From positions 30,477,447-30,541,446 of the forward strand of contig NC_089984.1 in assembly GCF_036417845.1 (NCBI RefSeq): a stretch of 64,000 nucleotides of DNA. Direction: 5' to 3'. The stretch comes from Apteryx mantelli (lineage: Eukaryota > Chordata > Aves > Apterygiformes > Apterygidae). The notes under the pieces are model-generated. The model was not told the DNA's origin and searched no databases. It saw only the letters and a list, made by a program, of their open reading frames with translations. This document shows, in pieces, positions 49,501 through 60,600 of the stretch. Every line of letters begins with the position of its first letter. The stretch's first letter is position 1. The position numbers were made by a program, and so were the translations under genes.

Positions 49501-51565
49501 ATTCAGAATAAACCTTGCTTTCTATAAATTATCAAACTGCCACTGATTGTGTTTGCCAAATTCCTTCTAGGCATCAAGTTCCTAATGCATTGTCAAAGAA
49601 GCTCTTAAGCCCCAAACACTGGAAGCTGATGTAATAAGAAGGTACTTCTCCTGCTGAAGTAGCACCAGGGCTGCACACACGCTGTTTTTAAGCACTGAAC
49701 TCGTGATACCTGACTATTATAAATGACCTATACTGCTCAGCAAAGCAGGACTAGTTATAAGACTCTCCCAGGCATACAGTATCAGAGTGACACCATATGT
49801 TGTAATTTTGACTAATGTATTCCAATCACTCATCTTCATGTGCTGTATCCTGAAGAAACTGCACTATCCAAAACATAAATACTTCAATCACAGTGAATTC
49901 AGTGCCGTTTCTTTGCTTTCCTTCCCCTAATTCTGAAGTGCTACAGCTCACCTTCCTGGTGAGTTATCTTTAGAATATAGTATTTTCTGGCTAATAAAAG
50001 CATGTAACAATGTACAGTTACAGTCCCCTAGTCACCTGAGACAGTCCTGGCAGAGTCAGCATTAGCGGTACTGCCACCTACAGGCATTAACGGAGTGTAG
50101 GAGAGGCAGATCCTACTGTGCTCTAGGTGACCCTGCTTGAGCAGGGGGGTTGGACTAGATGATCTCCAGAGGTCCCTTCCAACCTCAGCGATTCTGTGAT
50201 TCTGTCACTCGGTTTACTGAAACTACACTGCTTTGTCAAAAATAAACAAAATACAGGTAAGTTTTAAAATTCTAAACTTTTTAGGAAGCTATTTTCACAG
50301 GAAGATACCTTAAATGTTTAACCGTACATCTAGCCACACATTGCTGACTGTCACTATTGCAGCAGCAAGTTCACACTGCTCCCCTACCTGCTATTCAAGA
50401 TGGAGGAAACACACGTTCAGTGAAACCTTAGAGTCAGTAATGGTCCAACACACACAAGCAGCATCCTCGCATCAGGCATCTGCTCTTATATTTGCCCACA
50501 ACTCACCCAATGAACTCCAGAAGTACCGAGATATCAAGTTCTGGCGGGATCCGGAACACGGAGCCCAGAACTTTTCGAGGTCTTCCTCTGCTCACTGGAA
50601 CTGGCTGGGGGACAGCTAAAATATCCAAATAGTTGAAATACAAACACAACTTGAAATAAAAACAGCATGAGATGCTAACATACACCAAGCAAAACAAATG
50701 AGCTCATACGGAAAAAGTGCCCATGCAATTCATCCTAAATATTTCACCAAATCAGCTCTTTATTCATTGCATTCTGTGTATCTGAGCCACTAGCATTTTC
50801 TTACCATTCAGCATGGCATCTCTTCAAATAGCTGTTTGTTTGACAGTAAAACAAAAAACAGTTAAGACAAGCCCTCATCTGTTAATGGACTCTAAAGTTC
50901 TTATTCTTACTCCCTTATACCTTCTATTATTTATTAAGGCAAGAAAATAAAATAATGCTCATTTTATAAACATTTTCCTCATTCTAGGCAGAATAAGATC
51001 TGTAACTAAAAATAACAAAATCCAAACACAATCTGGTTTCAAGTGCTGTCAGTGTTATCCTGTATTTTTGTAATTTGAGTACTGTTATAAAACACAGTAA
51101 TCAACAACCAATAATCCCATTTCTTCAGTTGTGAACTAGTATTTCAAGGGAAGTCATTAAGAATTAATGGTATAGCAAATATCTCCTTAACAGTGTCCTC
51201 TAAAGCGATTACAGCTCACCTGGTTTGGGAACTTCTAATCCTCTTTCTTTATAGAAGTCATGCATTTGTTTTTTCTCTCCTGGAAAAGCACAAGACAGAA
51301 CAGACTGGAATGTTACAGAGGCTGAGAATAGCCATATAGTTTCCCATAGTCAGAACAATTCTGGCTAACATTAGTAAAGGCATCGCAAGTGTTGATAGAC
51401 CTTCACTATCACTAGTATTCCCTATGACGCTGGGCTGCTTAAGATACCTAGACTAAGATTTTTGTTAATAAAAACTGGAAAAAAAATCAGACAAGCCAGC
51501 TATAAAGCATAATGAGCAAGTTATAAAACTAGCATCCTTCTGTCCTTCTGACTGTCAAGATTATG

Positions 51566-51601
<36 letters not shown>

Positions 51602-54600
51602 CACACACACACACATTGATCTAAATATAGTCCACTAGGCACGTGTCTTTCACTCAGTCCATCCTCGTGGACTGTGTACCACTATGAGATTCATTGCCTC
51701 CTCAGGTTCAAGATAATTGGCATGTGACAGTGAATACACCTAGTAAATCAGAAAAAGAAATGTGCCAGTGAGAGAAAAATAAAAGCATTTGAGAGAATCG
51801 AGCAGTCCTAGCAACTTTTTGCAATGGAGACAAATAAACCTATGATAATTAGACAGAATGACATTTACTGTACACATACAAAAACACAAGACATGATACT
51901 GGAATATTATCTGGATGTTTTTCTGGAAACAGTGAAATGTTTATTTCATGAGATAAGAGAGTAAAACAAAACACCTCCAACACAACAACTGCTTTGTCCA
52001 ATAGCAGATCTGGAACAGGACTTTTAAAAACATCAATGTAAATTTAACTTCAGCATCACTATTATTTCATTGTAATGATAAAAAATAAAAAACCTAGATC
52101 ACCATTGTATATTATACACACATTTACATGTCTAGTGTACATAGAACCATATATAATAGCATCTTAGCAGTCAGAAAGATGCTAGTTGGTACGGCTAATT
52201 CATTAAGATTCACAGTCAAGTTCCACCATATCTCCTAGTTTTATGAAGAAAATGTTACAAAACTATTTTAAGGTGCCCAGTGTAGAAACGGGGCTTTGAA
52301 TTATTCTCTTTTCTGTTCAGTCTTTCCAGTATCTAGATGGTAGTAAGATAAAGAAAGGGACTTACTTTCCTCCAAATTGACAACTAATTTATACACTATG
52401 TCTTGCAATTGCCGGTCCAGTCTATAAAAGAGGAAAAACATGGAAGTGAGTGCCCTTCAATTTTGGAAGTCTAAAGTACTTAAGTTACTAAAAAGCTGAG
52501 TAATTCAGGAAACATGCTGCAACACAGACATTTTTGGTGCAATACAGAATCTTTTACATTAAATCATAACAAAGCTGCCAAATACACTGCTGAAACAAGT
52601 GACAGATGGAGTTGCCGATCTGTCTTCCTAGATTCAGGTCTTGACAATAGAGCTCCAATAAAAGAAGTCACATAGAGCGGGAAAAAAAAGAAAAAGACCC
52701 TTCAAAAATGGTTCAAGAAACTAAAACTCTATTTTCAGAGTTAGTAACAAGTATACTATGCAAACAAAGTTTTGGCTAAAAGGCAATCAAAGCAAATAGT
52801 TAAGATTTAGTTTCACCTGTAATACTGGGCAAATGCATAAAAATACCCAACAAGGTGCAGAGGAAACAAACCCTAGAAAGCATCAGAAACTAGAGAAAAG
52901 AAGAAATTGAGTAATTATATTCTCACTGTGGAAACTGTATGAAGCTTATATAAACAAAGAACATGATGAGTTTCTTGTAACCGATCCTTCACTTGAAATA
53001 GGAAAGCATTACAAGTCTGTAAAACAAAACCAAAAAACCCTGAAAGAACACATTTAAAGGAAATAGCAGAACTTCACGACAAAAATTACAACCTATAAAA
53101 TGGCGTGAACTTATTACCTGATATTATAAAGGGGCTGTGTCTGATGTACAACGATATTGCATTTCGGACATCTGTTGCTATAGTAGAAGTGTCTCACTAT
53201 GCAGCTTTTACAGACTGTAAAGAAAAAAAAAAGTCACATGTCCTTTATATAATAGCATCTGTTTATACAAGAGGAGAAATTACACACTTGTCACATAAAG
53301 GTTGCTTGAGACAAAATGAAGTCAAACCTTCAACAATGCTATAATACCCAAGCAAACTACAGTCCTACCCATAAAGGATATGGTATTCTTCAGCATTTAT
53401 AGGTCATAATATCCTACTGACTGATGCAAAGGAGGATGTTAAATATTATAACTGTGCTGTCCAGAACACAAGTAGAGCTAAGTCAACAGAATACTGTCTG
53501 CTGCAGACCAAAAGTTTGCTGAAAAACACCACACAAAAAGTTTCAGTAGAAGAATTAAGGTAAGAAATTATAATTCTGCCCTTTCCATTGTATTTTATGC
53601 CTATTTTAACAATCAGAAAGGAAAGCTAATGAGTAGGGATATCTGAAATAAATAACTTACTATCACATCAGCTCCATATTAGCTTGAACACTTTAAGCTC
53701 TCTCAGACCAGTTACTAGAAAACTTCAAACATATCAAACAGTTGTATGTAAAAAAAATATGCTGTCCTGACTAATAACTGTTCATTTTCCTAAATTACAA
53801 ATCGCACTAAAGATTACATGGTATATATCAACTCATAAAATAAAAAAATCAGGCAGGAAAAAAAAAAATAATCAGACTTTGTGAACTGTTAGTGACTGGA
53901 AGTACCAAGGAGCAGAGATTCTTGAACTCAGGTGGAAGCATGGTTTAAAGAGTCAGTCTCACAGAAAAGGATTTAATAGCTTTGGGAGAAAACAGCAGTT
54001 CTGTTAGTAATGGAAAAAAATGTTATCACAACTCAAGGACTGAGAGGAAAATAACAAAATAAAAACATGGAAATCAATTTTTGATTATCCATCTATAGAT
54101 CAGGTTACAGATTAACTGTTCTGTAGATCCATATAATTGTTTCCATATCTGAAACTGCTATTTCCATTTAGCTATGTCTTCAGTTTTGTGAACTTATCAG
54201 TTCATATCAGCAACGGTTTAGGAAACTCTTCAATCCTTTATGAGCAGTGCCACTCGGCTTTTGTTTCTCAGTTACATACTCATTACAAATTCTTAGAGCC
54301 TATTTTAAGAATGTATGTAATAGCTCTGTTTTTGTTTGACTTGGGCTACATCTTTCTCTACATATTCTTTCTTTCTTCCCCTCGTAACTGGAGAAACTGA
54401 GCTGACACGGTTATTACTTCAGGTTTTCTGATGCTCAAGATATCCATGACTATATTCTCTCAAGGAACAATATAACCACAAGGCATGCTCACTTTAAAGA
54501 GGTAATTACCTTTGTGAAGCCACAAAGGTCTCAGCCAGAACAACTGAACTGCTGTCTTTTATTTAAATTTGCATCTGAATTCTTAGAATGAAAATACTGG

Positions 54601-56301
54601 TACTTACAGGTGTGCAGACACTCTGTAATGGTTGTAGCATCAATAAAGTAACCTTTGCAGATGGAACACAGGATGTAAGGGGTCAACTCGGAGAGGTTTA
54701 TCATGCGCTACAAACCAAAACAGTTGATACGAGTTTGAATACACCGAATAAGCCAAGAAATTTCCTGATTCTTGTCTCTGAAATATCACAACCTTGGGCC
54801 TTATTAAAGATGAAAAAAATCTGAGTCAACATGCAGCAGAAATGGGTTTTCATAAGAGGTCAATCATTCCTCAGGTAAAAGTTATTTTCTAAAAACTTTC
54901 ATCTACTTTGCTGGGTTGACCTTTTTGTGAATGGTGATCTAATTTATTTATGAATCATATCTGAAAAGCAAACCACAAACAGCTCTCTTGGGAACAGATC
55001 TATCAAATATCACACAATCAGCAAGCTTGAAGTGGCTACCAGCAGCAAATAAAATCGTTATTTGAAGAGTGCTCAGCAAATATGTAGGGGCCCTCAATCA
55101 AAAAGCAGAACTAGTGCTGTTTCTTGTTTTAATACACAGTTAGCATTCACAGAAATACATACTGAAACAAGGACTGAAATTTCACTGCTTTGAGTTCTGA
55201 TTAACATTTACCAGCAAAATATACAAGGAATTTCACAAGAACCTTCCCATCAGAAGTCTATTACTTTGAATAAGAACAGATTTTTTTCTATAGCAATGGC
55301 TTTCACTCTGCTGCCCGAGAAAGGTGACACAGTAAATTTCTGTTATGTTTTCTCTAGTCTCAAAGACAGACGGAAGGGCTTGCTTTTGCTTCATCACGCC
55401 ATTCATACTGCCCACATGCCGCTGCTTACCACTTTCCCAGCTATGCCAACGGTTTGCACAGATTTCATTTTAAATTAGACTGATAAAATGAACGTGGGCA
55501 ACAGAAATAATGATGAAAAGCCTATTACGAGAAGGCTTAAATTGCCTAAGCGGGGATCTAAGTGTGCACTGGAGAGTTTTTAGGAGTACCTAAAAGCGCG
55601 TAAAGTGGAAACCCGCTGCTCTGCAGGACCAGCCTGCAAAACGAAGACTCCTGAAGGCGTCAGGGGCGGTTTTAAGCCGCTGCGTTTCAGGCCGGGCAAC
55701 TTCCCCGAGGCAGCGCACGTCGCCCCCTCGCGCCCCCGCCCTCCTCCCCGCGGCCCCGGAGCCCTGGGCGCCCCTCCGGCGGCGGCCGCACCCCGGCGCC
55801 CGGCCCTCCTGGGGTGACCGCAGCCGCGGCCCGGCGGCGCCCCCGCGCAGCGCCCCCGCCATGGCGGCGGCGGGGAGCGCGCGCCCCCGCCTCGAGCCGC
55901 ACGCGCCCCCGGCGGCGCGGGGCACGCCGGGAGCGGGGCCTGGCGCGCGGCGCAGCCGTTGGGTCCGCGGCGGCCGCTGCGCGCCCTCGCCTCAGCGCCC
56001 CCCCTCCCTTTACCTCCCGGTCGTCGTCCGAGTCGAGCTCCCCGTCGTCCGTCCCGAAGGGAGGCCCGGCCCCCCCCTCCAGCTCCTCTTCCTCCAGCTC
56101 CTCTTCCTCGTCGTCTTCGTCGTCGTCCTCGTCGCCGCTGGAGTCGGAGCGACTCCGCTCGAACTCGAAGGGGAGGGAGCGCGACCCCGAGCAGCTCGGG
56201 GCTCCCTCCATCTCCTGGTCCTCATCGGCCGGGCCGGCGCCGACCCCATCACCGCTCGACAGCCCTGAGACCACAGAGCCAACGTCCACCTCCGTGTCCA
56301 T
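28528..56301 (-). CDS. PCGF6: Polycomb group RING finger protein 6
   Basis: Ten coding exons on the minus strand (56014-56301, 54608-54707, 53118-53214, 52366-52421, 51220-51279, 50507-50615, 46075-46102, 42693-42791, 36189-36275, 28528-28584) sum to 981 nt, 326 aa plus stop; human is 350 aa. PCGF6 is the RING subunit that defines non-canonical PRC1.6. With RING1/2 it ubiquitinates histone H2A and, through MAX/MGA and E2F6/DP1, silences germline genes. Residues 1-96 form an acidic, Glu/Asp-rich N terminus. The C3HC4 RING has ligands C110, C113, C126, H128, C131, C134, C145 and C148. A linker (about 165-235) precedes the C-terminal RAWUL domain (about 240-326), which ends [12 protein letters not shown]. 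The start is the first ATG in the CpG island and fits the family's N terminus. Introns expand towards the 3' end, the last being 7.6 kb. Confidence 0.96.
28585..36188 (-). other. PCGF6: PCGF6 intron 9
   Basis: A 7.6-kb AT-rich intron. It contains an old interspersed repeat (31145-31365), a T24 run near 30415, and a 16-bp tandem duplication at 32093-32124 (unit TTGTTGGCTATTTCAG). No other exon was recognised. Confidence 0.85.
31145..31365 (+). mobile_element. Old amniote interspersed repeat, family unassigned
   Basis: Blocks GGCCATACCAGGGCAGACC, CCTAGCCCAG, GGGCAAACACATAGTG, CTCTTCCAGCCTCC and TCCATGAACTTGCTTAATC occur in the same order as in a repeat common in turtle, crocodile and bird DNA (GTCAGACCAAAGGTCC, TCTAGCCCAGTATCC, then CTCCATGAATTTGTCTAATC). 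I recall the consensus but not a secure family name. Confidence 0.6.
36189..36275 (-). CDS. PCGF6: PCGF6 coding exon 9
   Basis: The 87-nt exon encodes [20 protein letters not shown] and RAIGESAIQ. Acceptor TTTCACAG, donor GTAGGTG. Confidence 0.96.
36276..42692 (-). other. PCGF6: PCGF6 intron 8
   Basis: A 6.4-kb AT-rich intron. I found no exon, no clear mobile element and only short simple repeats. Confidence 0.85.
42693..42791 (-). CDS. PCGF6: PCGF6 coding exon 8
   Basis: The 99-nt exon encodes [20 protein letters not shown] and [13 protein letters not shown], the start of the RAWUL ubiquitin-like fold. Acceptor TTTGCAG, donor GTATGC. Confidence 0.96.
42792..46074 (-). other. PCGF6: PCGF6 intron 7
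   Basis: A 3.3-kb intron. It has an 18-bp direct repeat TTCAGAAAATAAAACCAT at 43125 and 43220 and short AAATAGGATG repeats near 44605-44640. No exon was recognised. Confidence 0.85.
46075..46102 (-). CDS. PCGF6: PCGF6 coding exon 7 (28-nt microexon)
   Basis: A 28-nt exon encodes ANEGTGNFK, matching the segment that separates FIG from PLEKK in the mammalian protein. The acceptor tract CTTCTCTTGTTTTTCAG is strong, while the donor AAG|GTGCAG is weak. Without it the frame of exons 6 and 8 does not join. Confidence 0.9.
46103..50506 (-). other. PCGF6: PCGF6 intron 6
   Basis: A 4.4-kb intron with A-rich simple repeats near 46920 and 46990 and a CR1 fragment at about 50120-50206 in antisense orientation to the gene. 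Confidence 0.85.
50120..50206 (+). mobile_element. CR1 LINE, 5'-truncated 3' end
   Basis: It matches the avian CR1 3' end: TGACCCTGCTTGAGCAGG, GGTTGGACTAGATGATCTCC and AGGTCCCTTCCAACCTC, closing with ATTCTGTG then ATTCTGT at 50191-50205. It is only about 90 bp, so it is a heavily 5'-truncated, dead copy. Confidence 0.95.
50507..50615 (-). CDS. PCGF6: PCGF6 coding exon 6
   Basis: It encodes [15 protein letters not shown] and [19 protein letters not shown], the linker leading into the RAWUL domain. It ends in phase 2 at GG|GTGAGT. Confidence 0.95.
51220..51279 (-). CDS. PCGF6: PCGF6 coding exon 5
   Basis: The 60-nt exon encodes [20 protein letters not shown]. Acceptor TTTTCCAG, donor GTGAGC. 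Confidence 0.95.
51565..51615. repeat. Compound TC/TA/CA microsatellite
   Basis: About 24 bp of TC repeats pass directly into TA repeats and then CA repeats. Confidence 0.97.
52366..52421 (-). CDS. PCGF6: PCGF6 coding exon 4
   Basis: The 56-nt exon encodes [19 protein letters not shown]. Acceptor TTTTATAG, donor GTAAGTC. Confidence 0.95.
53118..53214 (-). CDS. PCGF6: PCGF6 coding exon 3
   Basis: It encodes [19 protein letters not shown] and [13 protein letters not shown], completing the RING. The acceptor TTTCTTTACAG is strong. Confidence 0.96.
54608..54707 (-). CDS. PCGF6: PCGF6 coding exon 2
   Basis: It encodes [20 protein letters not shown] and on to ECLHT, the first half of the RING. 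The acceptor is TTTGTAG and the donor T|GTAAGTA, ending in phase 1. Confidence 0.96.
54708..56013 (-). other. PCGF6: PCGF6 intron 1
   Basis: A 1.3-kb intron. Its first 350 bp belong to the CpG island and the rest is AT-rich. Arg/Ala-rich open frames in the GC-rich part are artefacts. Confidence 0.9.
56014..56301 (-). CDS. PCGF6: PCGF6 coding exon 1
   Basis: It encodes residues 1-96 from MDTEVDVGS to SDDDRE, with a long Glu/Asp tract that includes a duplicated ELEEE unit. The donor is GGGAG|GTAAAG, phase 0. The antisense open frames here are artefacts of composition. Confidence 0.93.
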
Positions 56302-56367
56302 GGCTTGGGGTGGGGGCGGGAACCGGGGCAAACGCGGCACCGGCTGCCGGCCGCCCGCGGCGACCGA

Positions 56368-56380
56368 TGGGAACTGTAGT
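56368..56380. promoter_or_regulatory. ZNF143-type motif, copy 1
   Basis: TGGGAACTGTAGT matches the ZNF143 (SBS) core TGGGAANTGTAGT, a common element of CpG-island promoters. Confidence 0.6.
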
Positions 56381-56439
56381 CCGCCGGGGCGGCAGCTCGG
56401 GCGGGGGTGGGCGCAGCGTAGCAATCGCCCGGGGCGTGC

Positions 56440-56452
56440 TGGGAACTGTAGT
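56440..56452. promoter_or_regulatory. ZNF143-type motif, copy 2
   Basis: A second TGGGAACTGTAGT in the same orientation, 72 bp from the first and with the more complete flank GTGCTGGGAACTGTAGTTT. Confidence 0.65.
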
Positions 56453-56460
56453 TTAAACTG

Positions 56461-56468
56461 TCACGTGA
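56461..56468. promoter_or_regulatory. E-box TCACGTGA
   Basis: A perfect palindromic CACGTG E-box in the flank preferred by USF/MITF/TFE factors, directly next to the second ZNF143-type motif. Confidence 0.55.
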
Positions 56469-56478
56469 TGACACCACG

Positions 56479-56488
56479 GCGCATGCGT
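56479..56488. promoter_or_regulatory. NRF1-type motif GCGCATGCGT
   Basis: It differs by one base from the palindromic NRF1 core GCGCATGCGC and is typical of housekeeping CpG-island promoters. Confidence 0.55.
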
Positions 56489-57133
56489 CCAGGGAACATG
56501 GGCCTGGAATTTTTATAGCCTACAGCTTTTTTTTTTTTGTTTTTTTACTCTCCTCCAGCTAAGAATTAAGTGACTGGCTAAAGAAGCGCAGGTAAATGTT
56601 TAATTTATCATGAAAATGCGTCGCTACGTTTTTACCTCTAGTGAGGTCAGTGCCTTCTGTTATGGAATCAGCTGCAGGACACGTCCCTTAAACGCAGTTT
56701 GTAACCGAGACGGTTCAGGTGTTTAACCGGTGTCACAGGACGCCCCGCGCCCGCGCAGACCCCAGCGCCAGTTCACACCCACTCCGCGGAGTGCCCTGGG
56801 GACGCGGAGGTGGCTCGCTAGGGCAAAAGCGATCCATTTCTGAGCGAGCTTCCTCGCTTAGGCACCCTGCCAGCACCCTGGGGAGCTCCGTGGCTCGCAG
56901 CCACGCAGAACTCCCCCGAAAACTGCGGGTATTTCGCGTTTGTGTTTCAGATCCCGCACGGGCCCCGAGAAGGTTGCCAGGTCCTCACCACCCGCGCCAC
57001 CGTAAACCGCTCCCGGCAGCGTCGCAAAAAGAAGCCGCGAGCGCGTAGGAAGGCGGCCGCGCTTTGCCCTGACTGTCGCAAGAGCTCCCGCGCCTGGCGG
57101 CGGCTGTCCGCCCCCGGCGAATGGGGGCGGCGC

Positions 57134-57144
57134 AAGATGGCGGC
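57134..57144 (+). promoter_or_regulatory. TAF5: YY1-type motif over the TAF5 start codon
   Basis: AAGATGGCGGC is the YY1 consensus, and its ATG is the TAF5 initiation codon. Such downstream YY1 elements are frequent in housekeeping genes and often lie near the transcription start. Confidence 0.6.
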
Positions 57145-57659
57145 GCTACCTGAGGAGCCGGCGGAGGTGGTGGCGGTGAAGCCGGACCCCGATGCGGGGA
57201 CGCCGCCGCAGCAGCCCCCCGCGGCTCCGCCGGCCGCCGCCGCTCCCGCCGCTCCGCCGGCCGCGGCGGCGGAGGGCGGGGAGGCGGCGGGGAGCGGCGG
57301 GGAGGCGGCGCCCCCCAAGCCGGCGGCGCCGGGCCCGGCCGCCTCGCCGGCGGCGCTGGACCGGCAGACGCTCGTGGCCGTGCTGCAGTTCCTGCGGCGC
57401 AGCAACCTGCGCGAGTCCGAGGAGATCCTGCGCCGCGAAGCCCGCCTGCTCGGCGACGACCTCGGCGCCGTCGCCCTCAGCCCCGCCGGCGCCGGGCTCC
57501 TGGGAGCCGCGGGCGGCGATGCGGACGCCGCCGGGGGCGGCGAGGCGCTGCTCGGCCGGGTCACCGCCGCCGCCGCCATCGCCGTCGCAGGCAGCGTCGC
57601 CACCGTCGCCTCCTCCAGCCCCGGCGTGGCGGCGGTGGCCGCCGTGCCGCCGGGGAAAG
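57137..57659 (+). CDS. TAF5: TAF5 coding exon 1
   Basis: It encodes residues 1-174 with Ala/Pro/Gly-rich low-complexity sequence on both sides of the LisH motif. The donor is AAAG|GTGGGG, phase 1. Confidence 0.9.
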
Positions 57660-60600
57660 GTGGGGCCCGCCGCGGGGCCGGGGCCGGGGCCGGGCGGGGA
57701 GGGAGCTGGGCCGCGGCCTGAGCCCCCTGCGTGAGGGAGGCCCCGCGCCGCTCGCCCTCGGGCAGGGCAGCCCACCGGGGCCGAGAGCGGGGAGCGCTGT
57801 CAAAGCGGAGGGTGCTTCCCCCAGACTTGTGCCCCGTCTCCACTAATGGCAGCGCAAGACGCCGAAGGTTTCCTTTGCGGCCAGAGGTGATGGTCCGAGA
57901 TGCAGCTGCAGCGATGCAAATGAAAGGAGGCTCTATCTGCTTCTAGTCTGGGTCGCCAGCTGCTTGATATGCTCTCGGGATAGTTTGCGTTAGAGTGCTT
58001 TTAAGCAATAGGTTCCATGGAATGGCTTTACAGAATATTGAAAGTAGCGTGAAATTTTTGGAACCAATATGTCAGAAATTCAGTAAACTTTATACCATAA
58101 GTTAGCTTGTTCCCAGTATCACCTAACGTGATTGTTTTTACGTAGAAGATGAAGTGATGAAAATAAGTATTGACTGCTATGGAGAAGAGAGCTCTAAGAG
58201 TTGTTAGCCAGTGACAAAACGTCACTGCCCTGTAGTGGTTGTGTTGTGGTCTCGGTGAATTGTTCACTTGAAGCTAATTTCTTGGGTTAGTAGAAGCAAA
58301 ATAATTACAGTGGGCATATTTTACAGGCTCAGAAAGATTCTGTTTCTCATCTGACTGCTTCTAGTCTGAGCAGTAAAGAGAACTTATTCTGGTGCCATTA
58401 GTTGTTTCTACCTTTCCATGTAAAATCTTAGCAGAATTAGGCCATATGTTTGTATGTTAACTAACTTACAGGCAGCTGTTGGCAAGAAAGTATGAAAAAT
58501 AGCTGAAGGTGCAAGAAGAATTGGCTGGCAGGCTGTAGTTAATGTGCTGCCGTCCCCCCACTCTTAATGTTGAAGCAGTGTTGAACAAGCACAAGACCTG
58601 GCGTTTGTGTTTTGCTCTGAGCGCTTCACTTTAGCAGAGGACGTGTGAGCCACTGTGCATTTGCTAGTTCTTTCCGTCTAGCTTACAAGCTCTTGTTATA
58701 TGGTAATACTTTTGCAGTTGGAGGAGGTGTTGTTGTGGAAGATCAGCCAGATGTGAGTGCAGTATTATCTGCCTACAATCAGCAGGGGGACCCGACACTG
58801 TACGAGGAATACTACAGTGGATTAAAACACTTCATTGAGTGTTCCCTGGACTGTCACCGAGCCGAATTATCCCAGCTGTTTTATCCTCTCTTTGTGCACA
58901 TGTATTTGGAATTGGTTTACAATCAACATGAGAGTGAAGCAAAGTCCTTCTTTGAAAGGTAATTTATTTTCATTTGTGTATTTCAGTTAGTTTTGGTTTG
59001 CTACTTTGATTAAATCTGTGAGCTATAGTAGCATAGGTTCGTGTATATATATGAATACATTATTTTTCTTCTCTAATGGTGGAGGGATTTGGAATCTGAA
59101 TGAACGGTATCATGGATTACTGTAACGGTTCTTAAATCCTTTTTCAATCTTTCATGTTACAAACATATGCAAACTGCATGCTTTTGAACTGTACATGTGC
59201 AGACTTTGAACCATCTTTATGATGGGCTGGTGGGAATTTGAATTGGCTGATGCAAATCATTAATGAAGAGATGCTGCTTTGTTAGGGAAAGATTACTGGG
59301 TCATTTTTTAACACTAGAAAATTGCACTGAAATGCCAAAGTAAGGTACTCTATAAATATTTACTAATGTCATGGCTTGTGTATAGAAATTCTTCAAATAA
59401 ATTTGAAGTAATTTACTTATGGCTAACCTTCAATTTTCTGTGCTCCCACTATGTCTCAATCCTTTGAGGAGAAATTCAAGTTTCGTTTTTGTTGGGGGGT
59501 GGTGTTCAGACTAATTATGAAATGCTTCAACCCAAAACTTCTCCTCCCTTAAATATGGTCAGAAAAATTAGTTCTGTAAATGTAGTTAAAATGTTCCCTC
59601 CCACCAGGATTTTATAACATAATTTTGAGTAAAAATGGAAAACTTGTTTTCTCTAGACTCATGTCAACTTTTAGATATTGCAAATGGAGAATGGGAAACA
59701 TATAAGTTCATTGTGAAATACACATATTCATGTAATGAATCAGCTATAAATACAAACAGTCTTACATAATCAAAAATGCTCTTATTTTATGATACTGCAA
59801 ATTAGGGTTTCTGTAAGTAAGCATGTTAGTGTAACTTCACTACAGGCGGTAACCCTTTGCTCATATGAAATTCTGTGAGCTTGCATTTGTTCTTCTCATC
59901 TTGGTTTTTAGCTGCTGTTGGATACTTTTACTTTGTGCTGTAAATCACTGCTGTGTCCCCCTCCAGGATGAATCTTATTTCGGCAGTAAAAATATTTCCT
60001 TATATAGTTAGTAGCTCCCAAAAGCTCTTTACATGTTTCATGTTAATGTGTTCACTTAGGAAATAATGTTTTCATAATAAACACTTTATTCTATCTTAAA
60101 TTGTTTCAATAGATTTCATGGGGATCAGGAGTGTTATTACCAGGATGACCTGCGTGTATTATCTAGCTTAACCAAGAAAGAACATATGAAAGGTAATGAG
60201 ACCATGCTGGATTTCCGAACAAGCAAGTTTGTGCTGCGTATTTCCCGTGACTCTTATCAGCTCTTGAAGAGACATCTGCAGGAAAAGCAGAACAACCAGA
60301 TCTGGAACATTGTTCAGGAGCATCTCTACATTGATATCTTTGATGGCATGCCTCGCAGTAAGCAACAGATAGATGCTATGGTTGGAAGCCTGGCCGGGGA
60401 GGCAAAGCGAGAGGCTAATAAAGCAAAGGTAAGAGGCAATGATTGTTGCACTTTTATTATTGAGCAATTCTAGAATCTCAGGGAGACATTTTTCGCTTTA
60501 GTATAGACTGACCATTGCTACTGGAGATCTTAAGAGACAGCATGAACAAAAAGGGGTGCAATTAGGTGCTGGCAGGAGTAGAGGGAGGTACCACTGGCTG

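Larger units (their letters stand above)
50616..54607 (-). other. PCGF6: PCGF6 introns 2-5
   Basis: The introns are 53215-54607, 52422-53117, 51280-52365 and 50616-51219, all GT-AG. Intron 4 contains a compound (TC)n(TA)n(CA)n microsatellite at about 51565-51615. Otherwise nothing was recognised. Confidence 0.85.
55680..57760. promoter_or_regulatory. Shared CpG island, PCGF6/TAF5 divergent promoter
   Basis: A CpG-rich region spans both first exons. The start codons are 835 bp apart and point away from each other. The densest recognisable motifs lie at 56368-56488, nearer PCGF6. Between about 56515 and 56720 the sequence is AT-richer, so two separate start clusters are likely rather than one fused core promoter. 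Confidence 0.75.

Noticed and set aside
55687-57843. Long frames on both strands over the PCGF6/TAF5 CpG island
   Set aside because: Apart from the two true first exons they are compositional shadows, with no splice-consistent continuation.
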